Shown here piece after piece: positions 8,391-17,062 of a DNA stretch of 64,000 bases. Within the stretch, counting starts at the first letter, position 1, and each line of letters begins with the position of its first letter. A model generated the notes under the pieces. It made no database searches. It saw only the letters and a list, made by a program, of their open reading frames with translations, and was not told the origin of the DNA. The position numbers and the translations under genes were made by a program. The stretch is from Sphaerotilus microaerophilus (GTDB taxonomy: Bacteria; Pseudomonadota; Gammaproteobacteria; Burkholderiales; Burkholderiaceae_C), in assembly GCF_023734135.1 (NCBI RefSeq), contig NZ_AP025730.1, forward strand, positions 310,001 through 374,000. The letters run 5' to 3'.

Positions 8391-9179
8391 ATGCCCGACG
8401 CCCCGACCTGCCTTTCCGAGCGCGTTGCCGCCGCCGCCGATGCCCTGGTGGCCGCCCGGCGCAGCCGCCGGCCGATCCCCACCCTGACGACGCACTGGCC
8501 GGACCTGAACGAATCCGACGCCTATGCCATCGCCCGGGCCACCGAGGCGCTGCTGGCCGAGCCGCGGGTGGGCTACAAGCTGGGCTACACCAGCGCCGCG
8601 ATGCGCGCGCAGATGGGCGTGGACCAGCCGAACTACGGCGTGCTGACCGCACCGACCCGGGTGGTTCACGGTGGGGTACTCCCGATGGCGGAGCTGATCC
8701 ACCCGCTGGTGGAGCCGGAAATCGCCTTCGTGATGGCCGCGGACGTGCCCGATCCCGAACAGACCGGGGCGGCGGTGGCCAGCGTGCATGCGGCGCTGGA
8801 GATCGTCGACACCCGCTATGAGGCCTACCGCTTCAAGGCGCCGGACAACATCGCGGACAACTCGTCGGCAGCGCGGTTCGTGATCGGCCCGGCGATGGCG
8901 CTGCCCCAGGGCACCGACCTCGCCGCGCTGCCGGTACGGCTGTGGGCAGACGGCGATCTGCTCGGCGAGAGCGGCGCAGACGCCTTGGGCCACCCGCTGG
9001 CCGCCCTGACCTGGTTGGCCGAACGCCTGCTTCAGGACGGCGCGATGCTGCGCACTGGCGATGTGGTGCTGACGGGTGGCTTGACGCGCGCATACGCGGC
9101 CCAACCCGGCATGCGCTTCTCGGCACGAGTCAGTGACTCGGCGCAGGGTGGTGGCGAAGTCGCGCTGAGATTCCTCTGA
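8391..9179 (+). CDS. 2-keto-4-pentenoate hydratase / FAH-family hydratase
   Basis: The product has 262 residues from the ATG at 8391, preceded by AGGAG at a good distance. The sequence has the hydratase features of the MhpD/DmpE family: YAIARATEALL, GYKLGYTSAAMRAQMGVDQPNYG, the metal-binding acidic set around LVEPEIAFVMA, and ALEIVDTRYEAYRFKAPDNIADNSSAARFVIG. Members add water to 2-hydroxypenta-2,4-dienoates produced by meta-cleavage of aromatics. It faces the hpa operon but is on the opposite strand, and that operon already has HpaH, so the exact substrate is open. Confidence 0.85.
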   Translation: MPDAPTCLSERVAAAADALVAARRSRRPIPTLTTHWPDLNESDAYAIARATEALLAEPRVGYKLGYTSAAMRAQMGVDQPNYGVLTAPTRVVHGGVLPMAELIHPLVEPEIAFVMAADVPDPEQTGAAVASVHAALEIVDTRYEAYRFKAPDNIADNSSAARFVIGPAMALPQGTDLAALPVRLWADGDLLGESGADALGHPLAALTWLAERLLQDGAMLRTGDVVLTGGLTRAYAAQPGMRFSARVSDSAQGGGEVALRFL

Positions 9180-9255
9180 CGGTGCCTCCCGAAGTCACCC
9201 CGCCAGCGATCCTGACAGGATCAGATCTCTCACCCAACAAGACGGTTCATCCACC

Positions 9256-9675
9256 ATGGAACACGCTGCCCGCCTGCCGGCCGCTCACAGCCCTTTACCC
9301 GCGGAGGCATCTGGCCAATCCCTGGCGGTGCTGGCCCAGGCGCTGTACCTGATCAACCTGCTGGTCGCCCCCGGCCTGGCCTTTGTCGCGCTGGTCTGGC
9401 TGTGGCGGCGCCACCGCGACAGCGCGCCGCCGCTGGCGCGCCAGCACCTGCGGCAGGCGCTGTGGGTGAGCGTGGTGGCGGGCGTGCTGATCGCCGGCCT
9501 GTCGGCGCTGCTGATGGCCGCTGGCGGCCTGCACGCCGCCTGGACCTGGGTGGTGGTGCTGACCTACTTCGTCTGCATCCACGGCGCGCTGGTGACGATG
9601 GGCATCTTCGCGCTGTCCAAGGCCATGGCCGGGCAGCCCTGGCGCTACCCGCTGGTGGGGCCGCGGGAAAGTTGA
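9256..9675 (+). CDS. Small integral membrane protein (DUF4870-like)
   Basis: The product has 139 residues with three predicted membrane helices, at about 23-46, 70-90 and 97-118. A polar Arg/His-rich loop (RRHRDSAPPLARQHLRQALW) lies between the first and second. The end (WRYPLVGP) resembles the terminal motif of DUF4870-type proteins. No catalytic motif is visible and the function is unknown. It is convergent with the ketopantoate-reductase-like gene, 19 bases apart. No strong Shine-Dalgarno sequence precedes the ATG. Confidence 0.75.
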   Translation: MEHAARLPAAHSPLPAEASGQSLAVLAQALYLINLLVAPGLAFVALVWLWRRHRDSAPPLARQHLRQALWVSVVAGVLIAGLSALLMAAGGLHAAWTWVVVLTYFVCIHGALVTMGIFALSKAMAGQPWRYPLVGPRES

Positions 9676-9694
9676 GGCGCCGCGGCTCAGCTAC

Positions 9695-10780
9695 TCAGCC
9701 GCGCGACCGATCCGCCAGCCGCACCAGCCCGAGCAGCGCGTCGATGTTGGGCGTGGGCAGGCCGAGGTGGCGGCCGATCTCGCTGACCGCGCCGACCAGG
9801 GCGTCGATCTCCATCGGCCGGCCGGCCTCGTAGTCCTGCAGCATCGAGGTCTTGAAGGCGCCGATCTTGCGGGTCATCAGGTGGCGCTCCTCCGGGTCCT
9901 GGTCGATCGGGCAGCCGAAGGCGTTGCCCAGGGCCTGGGCCTCGCGCATCAGGGTGCTGGCCCAGCCGCGGGTGAGCGGCTCGTCGAGGATGCGGTCCAG
10001 CGTGGCACGGGTGAGCACCGAGATCGGGTTCATGCTCATGTTGCCCCAGAGCTTGTACCAGACCTCGCGCTGGATCTGCGGCGCCACGCTGGCGGCAAAG
10101 CCGGCGCGCTGCAGCAGGTCGGCCAGGGCGGCCAGGCGCTCGGGCGATTGCGGATCGTCCGGCCCGGTCAGCGCCGGTGCGATGGCGTCGCCCACGGCGC
10201 CCGTTGCCCGCGCCGCGCCAAAGGGGTCGCCGAGGATCAGGCCGTTGCCCATGCCGTGGCGCAGGTGCGCCGGGCCCAGGTGGCTGCAGCCCAGGTGCAC
10301 CACGCAGCCGATGACGTGGCGGCTGGGGAGGGCCGTTCGCACCGCGTCGCCCGCATCCACGCTGGCCAGGCGCAGGCCCCGGCAGGGACCGGGTTGGCCG
10401 TCGAAGAACCACCAGGGCACGCCGTTCATCGCCACCACGACCTGGGTGCGCGGGCCAATCAGCCGAGAGACCGCCGGCGCGACGGCCGCCAGTGCGGGCG
10501 CCTTGACGGCGACGATCACCACGTCCTGCACGCCTAGCGCGGCGGGGTCCGACTCGGCGCGGGGGTGGACGACGATCGGCGCAGCCTCGGGCGCGCTGGC
10601 CTCGTCGATGCGCAGGCCGCGCGTGCGCAGGGCCGCGAGCGTCTCGCCGCGCGCCAGCACGCTGACCTCGGCCTCAACGGCCGGAATGCGATGGGCGATC
10701 CAGCCGGCGATCAGGCCGCCGATGGCGCCGGCGCCGACGATGCAGATCTTCTGAGGGCTCTTCTGGGCGGGCAGCGACAT
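9695..10780 (-). CDS. 2-dehydropantoate 2-reductase (ketopantoate reductase) family
   Basis: The product has 361 residues from ATG 10780, which follows the stop of the class II aldolase gene by one base. The N terminus has the Rossmann NAD(P)-binding motif GAGAIGG (about residues 15-21). Later landmarks typical of the ApbA/PanE family are DVVIVAVKA, NGVPWWF, a KLWGNMSMNP segment and a C-terminal helical domain with PIDQDPEERH. True PanE is about 300 residues; this longer form, last in an aromatic catabolic operon, may act on another 2-oxo acid. The family call is firm, the substrate is not. Confidence 0.85.
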   Translation of the reverse strand: MSLPAQKSPQKICIVGAGAIGGLIAGWIAHRIPAVEAEVSVLARGETLAALRTRGLRIDEASAPEAAPIVVHPRAESDPAALGVQDVVIVAVKAPALAAVAPAVSRLIGPRTQVVVAMNGVPWWFFDGQPGPCRGLRLASVDAGDAVRTALPSRHVIGCVVHLGCSHLGPAHLRHGMGNGLILGDPFGAARATGAVGDAIAPALTGPDDPQSPERLAALADLLQRAGFAASVAPQIQREVWYKLWGNMSMNPISVLTRATLDRILDEPLTRGWASTLMREAQALGNAFGCPIDQDPEERHLMTRKIGAFKTSMLQDYEAGRPMEIDALVGAVSEIGRHLGLPTPNIDALLGLVRLADRSRG

Positions 10781-10781
10781 G

Positions 10782-11555
10782 TCAGCTCCGGTAGCTCGGA
10801 TCGATCCCGTCGACGATGCGCTGCAACGCGGCAAAGCTGTCCGCCCCGGCGCCGAACCTGGGGTTGAAGTTCAGCGAGTCGGCCACGCAACGCTCCAGCA
10901 CCGGCACGGGGATCGGGCGCAGCGCGCCGCCCATCGACTGCGCGGCCAGCTGCACCTCGCAGGCGCGCTGCACCAGCCACATCAGCGACAGGGCGTGCGG
11001 CAGGGTCTGGCCGATCACCACCGGGCCGTGGTTGCGCAGCAGCAGCACGCGCTTGTCGCCGGCGCTGTCGAGGATGCGGCCGCCCTCGTCGGCGCGCACG
11101 GTGATGCCCTCGAAGTCGTGGTACGCCACCTGGCCCCAGAGCTGCGCCGAGTAGAAGTTGGTGAAGGACAGCCCCTCCTCCTGGCAGCACACCGCCAGCG
11201 TCGGCGTGGTGTGCACGTGCATGACGCAGTGCGCATCCGGCACCTGGGCGTGGATCTGGCCGTGGAAGGTGATGCCCGCCGGGTTCACCGGCCAATCGGA
11301 GTTGCCGACGATGCGGCCCTCGCGGTCCACCTTGACCAGGTTGGAGGCGCGCACCTCGCGGTAGTGCAGGCCGAAGGGATTGATCAGGTAGCAGCCGGCG
11401 TCGCCCTCGGGGCCGGGCACGCGCAGCGAGATGTGGTTGTAGATCAGCTCCGTCCAGCCCAGGTGGTCGAAGATGCGGTAGCAGGCCGCGAGCTGCACGC
11501 GGGCCTCCCACTCTTCAGCACTGAAACGTTCGGGGCGGATGAAGGCAGCGGTCAT
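10782..11555 (-). CDS. Class II aldolase/adducin family protein
   Basis: The product has 257 residues. Motifs of the zinc-dependent class II aldolase/adducin fold are present: LGWTELIYNHISLRVPG near the N terminus, a metal-binding HVHT at about 115-118, and LLLRNHGPVVIG near 170-180 (third histidine). The gene continues the hpa operon 45 bases after hpaI and precedes the reductase by one base. Family members cleave or form hydroxy-acid C-C bonds or decarboxylate. In this operon it might handle a side product of aromatic degradation, which is inference. Confidence 0.88.
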   Translation of the reverse strand: MTAAFIRPERFSAEEWEARVQLAACYRIFDHLGWTELIYNHISLRVPGPEGDAGCYLINPFGLHYREVRASNLVKVDREGRIVGNSDWPVNPAGITFHGQIHAQVPDAHCVMHVHTTPTLAVCCQEEGLSFTNFYSAQLWGQVAYHDFEGITVRADEGGRILDSAGDKRVLLLRNHGPVVIGQTLPHALSLMWLVQRACEVQLAAQSMGGALRPIPVPVLERCVADSLNFNPRFGAGADSFAALQRIVDGIDPSYRS

Positions 11556-11600
11556 CGGGTTGTCTCCTCGGTCGGCTTTCTCGGTCGGCTCTTGTCGGCT

Positions 11601-12371
11601 TCAGCTCTTCCTGAACAGCGCCAGGCGTTCGCGGGCGTTCTGCACCAGCATGCTGGTGTCCACGCCCACGGCAACGAAGAGCGCGCCGGCGTCCAGGTAG
11701 CGCTGCGCCAGCGCCGGGTCCACCGCCAGCACGCCCGGCGCCTTGCCGGCCGCACGGACGGTGGCGATGCCGTCCAGGATGGCGCGCTGCACCTCCGGGT
11801 GGCCGGGCTGGCCGATCAGCCCCATCGAGGCCGACAGGTCCGCCGGGCCGAAGAAGACGCCGTCCACGCCCTCGACCGCGGCGATGGCGGCGAGGTTGGC
11901 CATCGCGGTGGTGGTCTCGGCCTGCACCAGCAGGCACATCTGCTCGTTGGCGGCCTTCAGGTAGCCGTCCACCTGGTTCCAGCGCGAGGCGCGCGCCAGC
12001 GCCGCGCCGACACCGCGGATGCCCTCGGGCGGGTAGCGCATCGCCTGCACCATCAGGGCGGCCTGCTCGGCGGTGTCGATCACCGGCACCAGCAGGGTCA
12101 TCGCGCCGATGTCGGTGAGCTGCTTGACCAGCGCCACGTCGGCCTGCACCGGCCGCACCACCGGGTGCACCGGGTAGGGCGCCACCGCGCGCAGCTGCTC
12201 CAGCACCTGGCGCACGTCGTTGGGGGCGTGCTCGCCGTCGATCAGCAGCCAGTCGTAGCCGCACAGGGCCAGCGACTCGGCCACATTCGGGTCGGTGTAG
12301 CCCAGCCAGAAGCCGATCTGGGCCTGGCCGGCGCGCAGCGCATCGCGGAAGGTGTTGCGGGGGATCTGCAT
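11601..12371 (-). CDS. hpaI: 4-hydroxy-2-oxoheptanedioate aldolase
   Basis: The product has 256 residues, close to E. coli HpaI (262). It splits 4-hydroxy-2-oxo-heptanedioate to pyruvate and succinate semialdehyde, the last ring-fission step of the homoprotocatechuate pathway. Family features: [12 protein letters not shown] with the catalytic His at about 45, [19 protein letters not shown], a metal-binding Glu in [10 protein letters not shown], and [17 protein letters not shown] 12371 lies 15 bases after hpaH; the open frame extends upstream only as an overlap artefact. No succinate semialdehyde dehydrogenase gene is seen in the operon, so that product must be handled elsewhere. Confidence 0.95.
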   Translation of the reverse strand: MQIPRNTFRDALRAGQAQIGFWLGYTDPNVAESLALCGYDWLLIDGEHAPNDVRQVLEQLRAVAPYPVHPVVRPVQADVALVKQLTDIGAMTLLVPVIDTAEQAALMVQAMRYPPEGIRGVGAALARASRWNQVDGYLKAANEQMCLLVQAETTTAMANLAAIAAVEGVDGVFFGPADLSASMGLIGQPGHPEVQRAILDGIATVRAAGKAPGVLAVDPALAQRYLDAGALFVAVGVDTSMLVQNARERLALFRKS

Positions 12372-12385
12372 GGCGCGTCTCCGGA

Positions 12386-13189
12386 TCAGGCGAAACGGAA
12401 GGCGATGGCGCCCAGCGGGCCGTAGTCGACGTGGAAGGTGTCGCCGCGCTCGGCCGCCGTCGGCCGGGTGAAGGAGCCGGCCAGCACCACGTCGCCGGCG
12501 TTGAGCTGCTCGCCGTAGGGCGCGATCTTGTTGCCCAGCCAGGCCACGCCGGTGGCGGGGTGGTTGAGCACCGCGGCGGCCAGGCCGGTTTCCTCGATGA
12601 CACCGTTCTTGAACAGCATCGCGCCGACCCAGCGCAGGTCCAGCGCATCGGGCCGGACGGGCCGCCCGCCCAGCACGATGCCGGCGTTGGCGGCGAAGTC
12701 GCTGATGGTGTCGAAGACCTTGCGCATCACCTTGGTGTCGCGGTCGAACTGCTCGATGCGCGAGTCGATGATCTCCACCGCCGGGGTCACGTACTCGGTG
12801 GCGGCGAGCACGTCGAACATCGTCAGGCCCGGGCCCTTCAGGGGCTTGCCAAGGATGAAGGCCAGCTCGACCTCCACGCGCGGGGCGATGAAGCGGTCGA
12901 AGGGCAGGTCCGATCCCGTCTCGAAGAACATGTCGTCCATCAGCGGCGCGTAGTCCGGCTCGGTGATCTGGCTGGAGATCTGCATCGCCCGCGAGGTCAG
13001 ACCGATCTTGCGGCCCTTGATCACGCGGCCGTCGGCCTGCTCCAGCTTGACCCACTCGCGCTGGATGGCATAGCCGTCCTCGATGGTCATGCCGGGGTGC
13101 TGCTTCGAGAAGTGGCGCAGCGGCGTGCGGGTCTTGCGCGCCTCGTAGAGCTGGCGGGCAAGCTGTTGGATCAGGGCAGGTTCCAGCAT
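12386..13189 (-). CDS. hpaH: 2-oxo-hept-3-ene-1,7-dioate hydratase
   Basis: The product has 267 residues, the normal length for HpaH/HpcG. It hydrates 2-oxo-hept-3-ene-1,7-dioate. Diagnostic stretches: [49 protein letters not shown] (metal-binding acidic residues), [36 protein letters not shown] (adjacent pieces) and the end [10 protein letters not shown]. It belongs to the FAH-fold hydratases. It sits 54 bases after hpaF and 15 bases before hpaI, consistent with one transcript. Confidence 0.96.
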   Translation of the reverse strand: MLEPALIQQLARQLYEARKTRTPLRHFSKQHPGMTIEDGYAIQREWVKLEQADGRVIKGRKIGLTSRAMQISSQITEPDYAPLMDDMFFETGSDLPFDRFIAPRVEVELAFILGKPLKGPGLTMFDVLAATEYVTPAVEIIDSRIEQFDRDTKVMRKVFDTISDFAANAGIVLGGRPVRPDALDLRWVGAMLFKNGVIEETGLAAAVLNHPATGVAWLGNKIAPYGEQLNAGDVVLAGSFTRPTAAERGDTFHVDYGPLGAIAFRFA

Positions 13190-13243
13190 GGGGTCAGGTC
13201 TTGTCTATTGCCTCGACCCCACTGCGGAGCCGAGGCGGGTGGA

Positions 13244-13690
13244 TCAGTTCTTTCGGAACAGCGGGTGCAGCGAGCTGTTCTTGGCGTCGAAGACCTCCGG
13301 GCCTTCGTCGATCTGCAGCGTCACGCCAATCGGGCGGCTGGCGAGTTGGCTGGCGAAGTGCGCCTTGCAGACCGCCTCCAGCGCCCGGCCCACGCCCTGC
13401 TGCACAGCAGCGGAGCGGCCCCGGGCCATGCGCAGGTGGAGGTAGACGAAGGCGTATTCGCCCGGCACACCCGCGGCGCGCCCCGCCGCCCCGCCATCCG
13501 CCACCGCGAAGTGCGGCGCCGGGTAGGCCAGCACGCGCACGCCGCCGGGCGGGAAGACGTTGCCGCCCGCCTCGTCGCGCTGGACGAGCATCTCATCGGC
13601 CAGTCGGCGGCACAGCGCAGACATGTCCGTGCCGCCCTGGTCGGCGGGGGCATCGAGGTTGGCGGTGTAGAGGATGACGAGGTGAGGCAT
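13244..13690 (-). CDS. hpaF: 5-carboxymethyl-2-hydroxymuconate delta-isomerase
   Basis: The product has 148 residues and starts MPHLVILYTANLD. After Met removal the N-terminal proline is the catalytic base of this tautomerase-like isomerase (HpaF/HpcD). E. coli HpaF is 126 residues, so this one is slightly longer, with an extended loop at about 45-75. Other family marks are YAFVYLHLRMARGRS and the C-terminal LQIDEGPEVFDAKNSSLHP. Its stop lies 54 bases before hpaH and its start 34 bases after hpaD. Confidence 0.92.
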   Translation of the reverse strand: MPHLVILYTANLDAPADQGGTDMSALCRRLADEMLVQRDEAGGNVFPPGGVRVLAYPAPHFAVADGGAAGRAAGVPGEYAFVYLHLRMARGRSAAVQQGVGRALEAVCKAHFASQLASRPIGVTLQIDEGPEVFDAKNSSLHPLFRKN

Positions 13691-13724
13691 GGCGGCGGTC
13701 TCCGGCAGGTCGATGCCGGTCAGC

Positions 13725-14648
13725 TTACAGCCGGGGGAAGGCGCGGTAGCCGTCCGCAGCAGAAGCCTGGGCCGCCGGAATCGCCTTCCCACTCACCGGC
13801 GTGACCGGGAAGACCGCGTTGAGCTGGCCGGTGCCGGAGGCGCCGAAGTAGGGCGTGATGATCTCTGCCCGGCCTTCGTACTCGGACCAGCCGAGGGCGC
13901 CCAGCATCATCGCGGTGTCGTGCATCATCCCTTCGCCGTGGCCCTTGACGGCGTACTCGGGCAGCATCTCGCAGAAGGTGGCCCAGTCGCCGCGCTGCCA
14001 CATCGCGACCACTTCCTTGTCCAGCGTCTCCAAGAAGGGGCTCCAGATCTTGAAGGCGAACTCTGGCGCCAGGCCGTTCTGGGCGAAGCGGTGGCTCAAG
14101 GACCCGCTGGCCAGGAAGGCCACGCTGCCGTCGTAGTGCTCCTCCACCGCCTTGCGCATGGCCCAGCCCAGCCGCGCACTGTCGTTGAGGTAGTGCACCG
14201 TGCACAGCGCGGACACCGAGATGGCCTTGAAGTGCTGGTCGGCGTTCATGTAGCGCATCGGCACCAGGGTGCCGTACTCCGGGTCCAGCGTGGTGGCGTC
14301 GTGCGCCAGGGTCTCGACGCCGTATTCGTTGCAGACCTGGCCGAGCAGCTTGCCCAGCGCCGGGTTGCCGGGGCACTCGAAGGGCATGTTGGAGATGAAG
14401 TGCGGCAGCTCGTTGCTGGTGTACAGCCCCTTGAAGTGCGGCGCGCAGTTGATGTGGTAATTCGCGTTGACCAGCCAGTGGGTGTCGAACACGACGAGGG
14501 TGTCCACGCCCAGCTCACGGCAGCGCCGACCGATCTCGATGTGGCCGTCGATGGCGTCCTGGCGCGAGCCCTGGCGTTCACCGGGCAGCTCGCTCAGGTA
14601 CATGGACGGGACGTGGGTGATCTTGCCGACGAGAGCCAATTTGCCCAT
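13725..14648 (-). CDS. hpaD: 3,4-dihydroxyphenylacetate (homoprotocatechuate) 2,3-dioxygenase
   Basis: The product has 307 residues. It is a LigB-type (class III) extradiol ring-cleavage dioxygenase opening homoprotocatechuate to 5-carboxymethyl-2-hydroxymuconate semialdehyde with a non-haem iron. Features include KITHVPSMYLSE near the N terminus (iron-ligand His), VVFDTHWLVNANYHINC, FLASGSLSHRFAQNG (about 180-195) and YFGASGTGQLNAVFP at the end. The ATG at 14648 is preceded by AGGAGA. A palindromic repeat element separates it from hpaE. Confidence 0.96.
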   Translation of the reverse strand: MGKLALVGKITHVPSMYLSELPGERQGSRQDAIDGHIEIGRRCRELGVDTLVVFDTHWLVNANYHINCAPHFKGLYTSNELPHFISNMPFECPGNPALGKLLGQVCNEYGVETLAHDATTLDPEYGTLVPMRYMNADQHFKAISVSALCTVHYLNDSARLGWAMRKAVEEHYDGSVAFLASGSLSHRFAQNGLAPEFAFKIWSPFLETLDKEVVAMWQRGDWATFCEMLPEYAVKGHGEGMMHDTAMMLGALGWSEYEGRAEIITPYFGASGTGQLNAVFPVTPVSGKAIPAAQASAADGYRAFPRL

Positions 14649-14683
14649 GGTGTGTCTCCTGTTGAACTGTGTACAGCCCTCTT

Positions 14684-14783
14684 GCTCCCCCCTTTGAAAA
14701 AGGGAGCCGGGGGGGATTTGCAGTCCCTCCCCGGATGCCACCGCCCGAAATCCCCCTCGGTCCCCCTTTTCAAAGGGGGAAGG
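14684..14783. repeat. REP/MITE-like palindromic element inside the hpa operon
   Basis: Two imperfectly complementary arms, about 14684-14721 and 14747-14783, share the pattern CCCCCTTTGAAAA-GGG, then a G-run and GATTT. Each arm can also fold on itself (CCCCTTTGAAAAAGGG). Similar short elements are scattered between genes in many proteobacteria. Here it fills most of the 151-base hpaE-hpaD gap and could form a strong mRNA stem within the operon. Confidence 0.8.
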
Positions 14784-14799
14784 AAGACACGGCGCTTGC

Positions 14800-16269
14800 T
14801 CAGACGCCCCAATGCGGAATGTGGTGCGCGCCCATGCTCACCGCCACGTTCTTCGGCTCCAGGAAGACTTCGTAGCTCCAGGTGCCGCCCTCGCGGCCGG
14901 TACCCGATGCCTTGGTGCCACCGAAGGGCTGGCGCAGGTCGCGCACGTTCTGGCTGTTGACGAAGCACATGCCGGCCTCGATCGAGGCCGCCACGCGGTG
15001 GGCCTTCCCGATGTTTTCGGTCCAGACGTAGCTCGACAGGCCGTAGGCGATGTCGTTGGCGATGCGCACCGCGTCCGCCTCGTCCTCGAAAGGGATCAGG
15101 CAGGCCACCGGGCCGAAGATCTCGTCCTGCGCGATGCGCATGCGGTTGTCCACGTCGGCGAAGACGGTCGGCCAGACGAAGTTGCCCTTGTCCATGCCGG
15201 CGGGCAGCTGGGCGGCGTAGCTCGGGCGATCGATGCCGCCGCAGAGCAGCGTGGCGCCTTCCTTCGGGCCCAGCTCGATGTAGCTGCGCACCTTGGCGAG
15301 ATGCCCGGGGCTGATCATCGGGCCGACGAGGGTCTGCTCGGCCAGCGGGTCGCCCACGGTGATGCGCTTCGCGCGCTCGGCAAACCTGGCGGCGAAGTCG
15401 GCGTAGATCGACTTCTGCACCAGGATGCGGCTGCCGGCGGTGCAGCGCTCGCCGTTGTTGGAGAAGATCATGAAGACCGCGGCGTCCAGCGCGCGGTCCA
15501 GGTCGGCGTCGGCAAAGATCACGAAGGGGCTCTTGCCGCCCAGCTCCATGCTGAACTTCTTCAGGCCGGCGCTCTTGACGATGCGGTTGCCGGTGGCCGT
15601 CGACCCGGTGAAGCTGATGGCGCGCACGTCCGGGTGGCTGACCAGCGGCTCGCCGGTCTCGGCACCGTAGCCGTGCACCACGTTGAGCACGCCGGCCGGG
15701 ATGCCGGCCTCCAGCGCCAGCTCGCCCAGGCGCGCGGCGGTCAGGGGCGACAGCTCGCTCATCTTCAGCACCGCGGTGTTGCCGAAGGCCAGGCAGGGCG
15801 CGGTCTTCCAGGTGGCCGTCATGAAGGGCACGTTCCACGGCGAGATCAGCGCGCACACGCCCACCGGGTGGAAGAGCGTGTAGTTCAGGTGCGTGGGCGT
15901 GGGGTAGGTGTGGCCGTCCACCCGGGTGCACATCTCGGCGAAGTAGTGGAAGTTGTCCGCCGCACGCGGCACCAGCTGCCGGCCGGTCTGGGAAATCACC
16001 TGGCCGGTGTCCTTCGTCTCGGTCTGCGCCAGCTCGGGCACATGCTTCGTGATCAGCTCGCCGAGCTTGCGCATCAAGGCCGCGCGCTCGGTGGCAGGCC
16101 GCGCGGCCCAGGCCGGGAAGGCGGCCTTGGCGGCGGCCACGGCGGCGTTCACCTCGGCCTCGCCGCCGCGGGCGACCTCGGCCAGCAGCTCCTGCGTGGC
16201 GGGGTTGACGGTCTCGAAATAGTCGGAGCTGCTGACGGCCCGGCCGTCGATCAGGTGGTCGATGCGCAT
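14800..16269 (-). CDS. hpaE: 5-carboxymethyl-2-hydroxymuconate-semialdehyde dehydrogenase
   Basis: The product has 489 residues, the standard length for HpaE, an NAD-dependent aldehyde dehydrogenase. The NAD-binding FTGSTATG, the catalytic Glu in MELGGKSP and the catalytic Cys in NNGERCTAGSR are all present; the end QPFGGTKASGTGREGG...YEVFLEPKNV fits HpaE. I chose ATG 16269 (13 bases after hpaG2, AGGA upstream) over the in-frame TTG at 16293, which would overlap hpaG2. It oxidises the ring-cleavage semialdehyde to the tricarboxylic acid. Confidence 0.95.
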   Translation of the reverse strand: MRIDHLIDGRAVSSSDYFETVNPATQELLAEVARGGEAEVNAAVAAAKAAFPAWAARPATERAALMRKLGELITKHVPELAQTETKDTGQVISQTGRQLVPRAADNFHYFAEMCTRVDGHTYPTPTHLNYTLFHPVGVCALISPWNVPFMTATWKTAPCLAFGNTAVLKMSELSPLTAARLGELALEAGIPAGVLNVVHGYGAETGEPLVSHPDVRAISFTGSTATGNRIVKSAGLKKFSMELGGKSPFVIFADADLDRALDAAVFMIFSNNGERCTAGSRILVQKSIYADFAARFAERAKRITVGDPLAEQTLVGPMISPGHLAKVRSYIELGPKEGATLLCGGIDRPSYAAQLPAGMDKGNFVWPTVFADVDNRMRIAQDEIFGPVACLIPFEDEADAVRIANDIAYGLSSYVWTENIGKAHRVAASIEAGMCFVNSQNVRDLRQPFGGTKASGTGREGGTWSYEVFLEPKNVAVSMGAHHIPHWGV

Positions 16270-16282
16270 GGGGGTGTCCTGG

Positions 16283-17062
16283 TTATCTGCCAAAGAGTTC
16301 GTCGCCGACGATCGTGTTCACCAGCCGGCCGATGCCGTCGATCTCGGTGATCACCTCGTCGCCTTCGTTGACGTTCACGACGCCTTCCGGCGTACCGGTG
16401 AGGATCACGTCGCCGGCCTGCAGGGTCATGAAGGCGCTGAGGTACTCGATCAGCGCCGGGATGTGATTGACCATGTTGGCGGTCGTGCCCTGCTGCGTGA
16501 CTTGGCCGTTCACGAGCGTGTGCAGGCCCAGCGCGTGCGGGTCGGCCACCTCCTCGGCGGGCACGAACCAGGGGCCCAGCACCGTGCCGCCGTCGCGGTT
16601 CTTGACGCGCAGGTTGGGGCGGTACCAGTTCTCGAGGTAGTCGCGGATCGCGTAGTCGTTGCAGACGGTGTAGCCGGCCACGTGGGCCATCGCGTCGGCG
16701 CGGGCCACCCGGTGCGCCGTGCGGCCGATCACCACCGCCAGCTCGCACTCGTAGTGCATGAAGGCCACGCCGCGCGGGCGGCGGGTCTGGCCGCGGTGGC
16801 CGATCACCGCACCGGGCGTCTTCAGGAAGACCAGCGGCTCGTCCTTGGACGTGACGGTGAGCTCCTTGCTCAGCTCCTTGAGGTGGTCGGCGTAGTTCAG
16901 CCCCAGCGCGATCACCGTGCCGACCTCGAAGGGCGGCAGCCAGACGACCTGGTCCTCCGCGACGACGCGGCCATCGGCCAGGCGCAGGCCCTTGCTGGAG
17001 CCGAGGTCCTGCTCGAAGGCGGTGTGGATGGCGCCGGCATAGGCAACGCGGGCGGTCTTCAT
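16283..17062 (-). CDS. hpaG2: Homoprotocatechuate pathway isomerase/decarboxylase, second subunit (FAH family)
   Basis: The product has 259 residues, a fumarylacetoacetate-hydrolase fold. Motifs: GLNYADHLKELS, PLVFLKTPGAVIGH, the metal-binding pair in HYECELAVVIGR, GYTVCNDYAIRDYLENWYRPNLRVKNRDG and GDVILTGTPEGV. It corresponds to the C-terminal half of E. coli HpaG (429 residues, fused). Together with hpaG1 it decarboxylates 5-oxo-pent-3-ene-1,2,5-tricarboxylate and isomerises the product. The start overlaps the hpaG1 stop (ATGA). Confidence 0.93.
   Translation of the reverse strand: MKTARVAYAGAIHTAFEQDLGSSKGLRLADGRVVAEDQVVWLPPFEVGTVIALGLNYADHLKELSKELTVTSKDEPLVFLKTPGAVIGHRGQTRRPRGVAFMHYECELAVVIGRTAHRVARADAMAHVAGYTVCNDYAIRDYLENWYRPNLRVKNRDGGTVLGPWFVPAEEVADPHALGLHTLVNGQVTQQGTTANMVNHIPALIEYLSAFMTLQAGDVILTGTPEGVVNVNEGDEVITEIDGIGRLVNTIVGDELFGR

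Noticed and set aside
9767..13804. Long plus-strand frames opposite the hpa operon, up to 548 codons
   Set aside because: They are antisense shadows created by high G+C. The minus-strand genes have family motifs and good starts; the shadows are low-complexity Ala, Gly, Arg and His.
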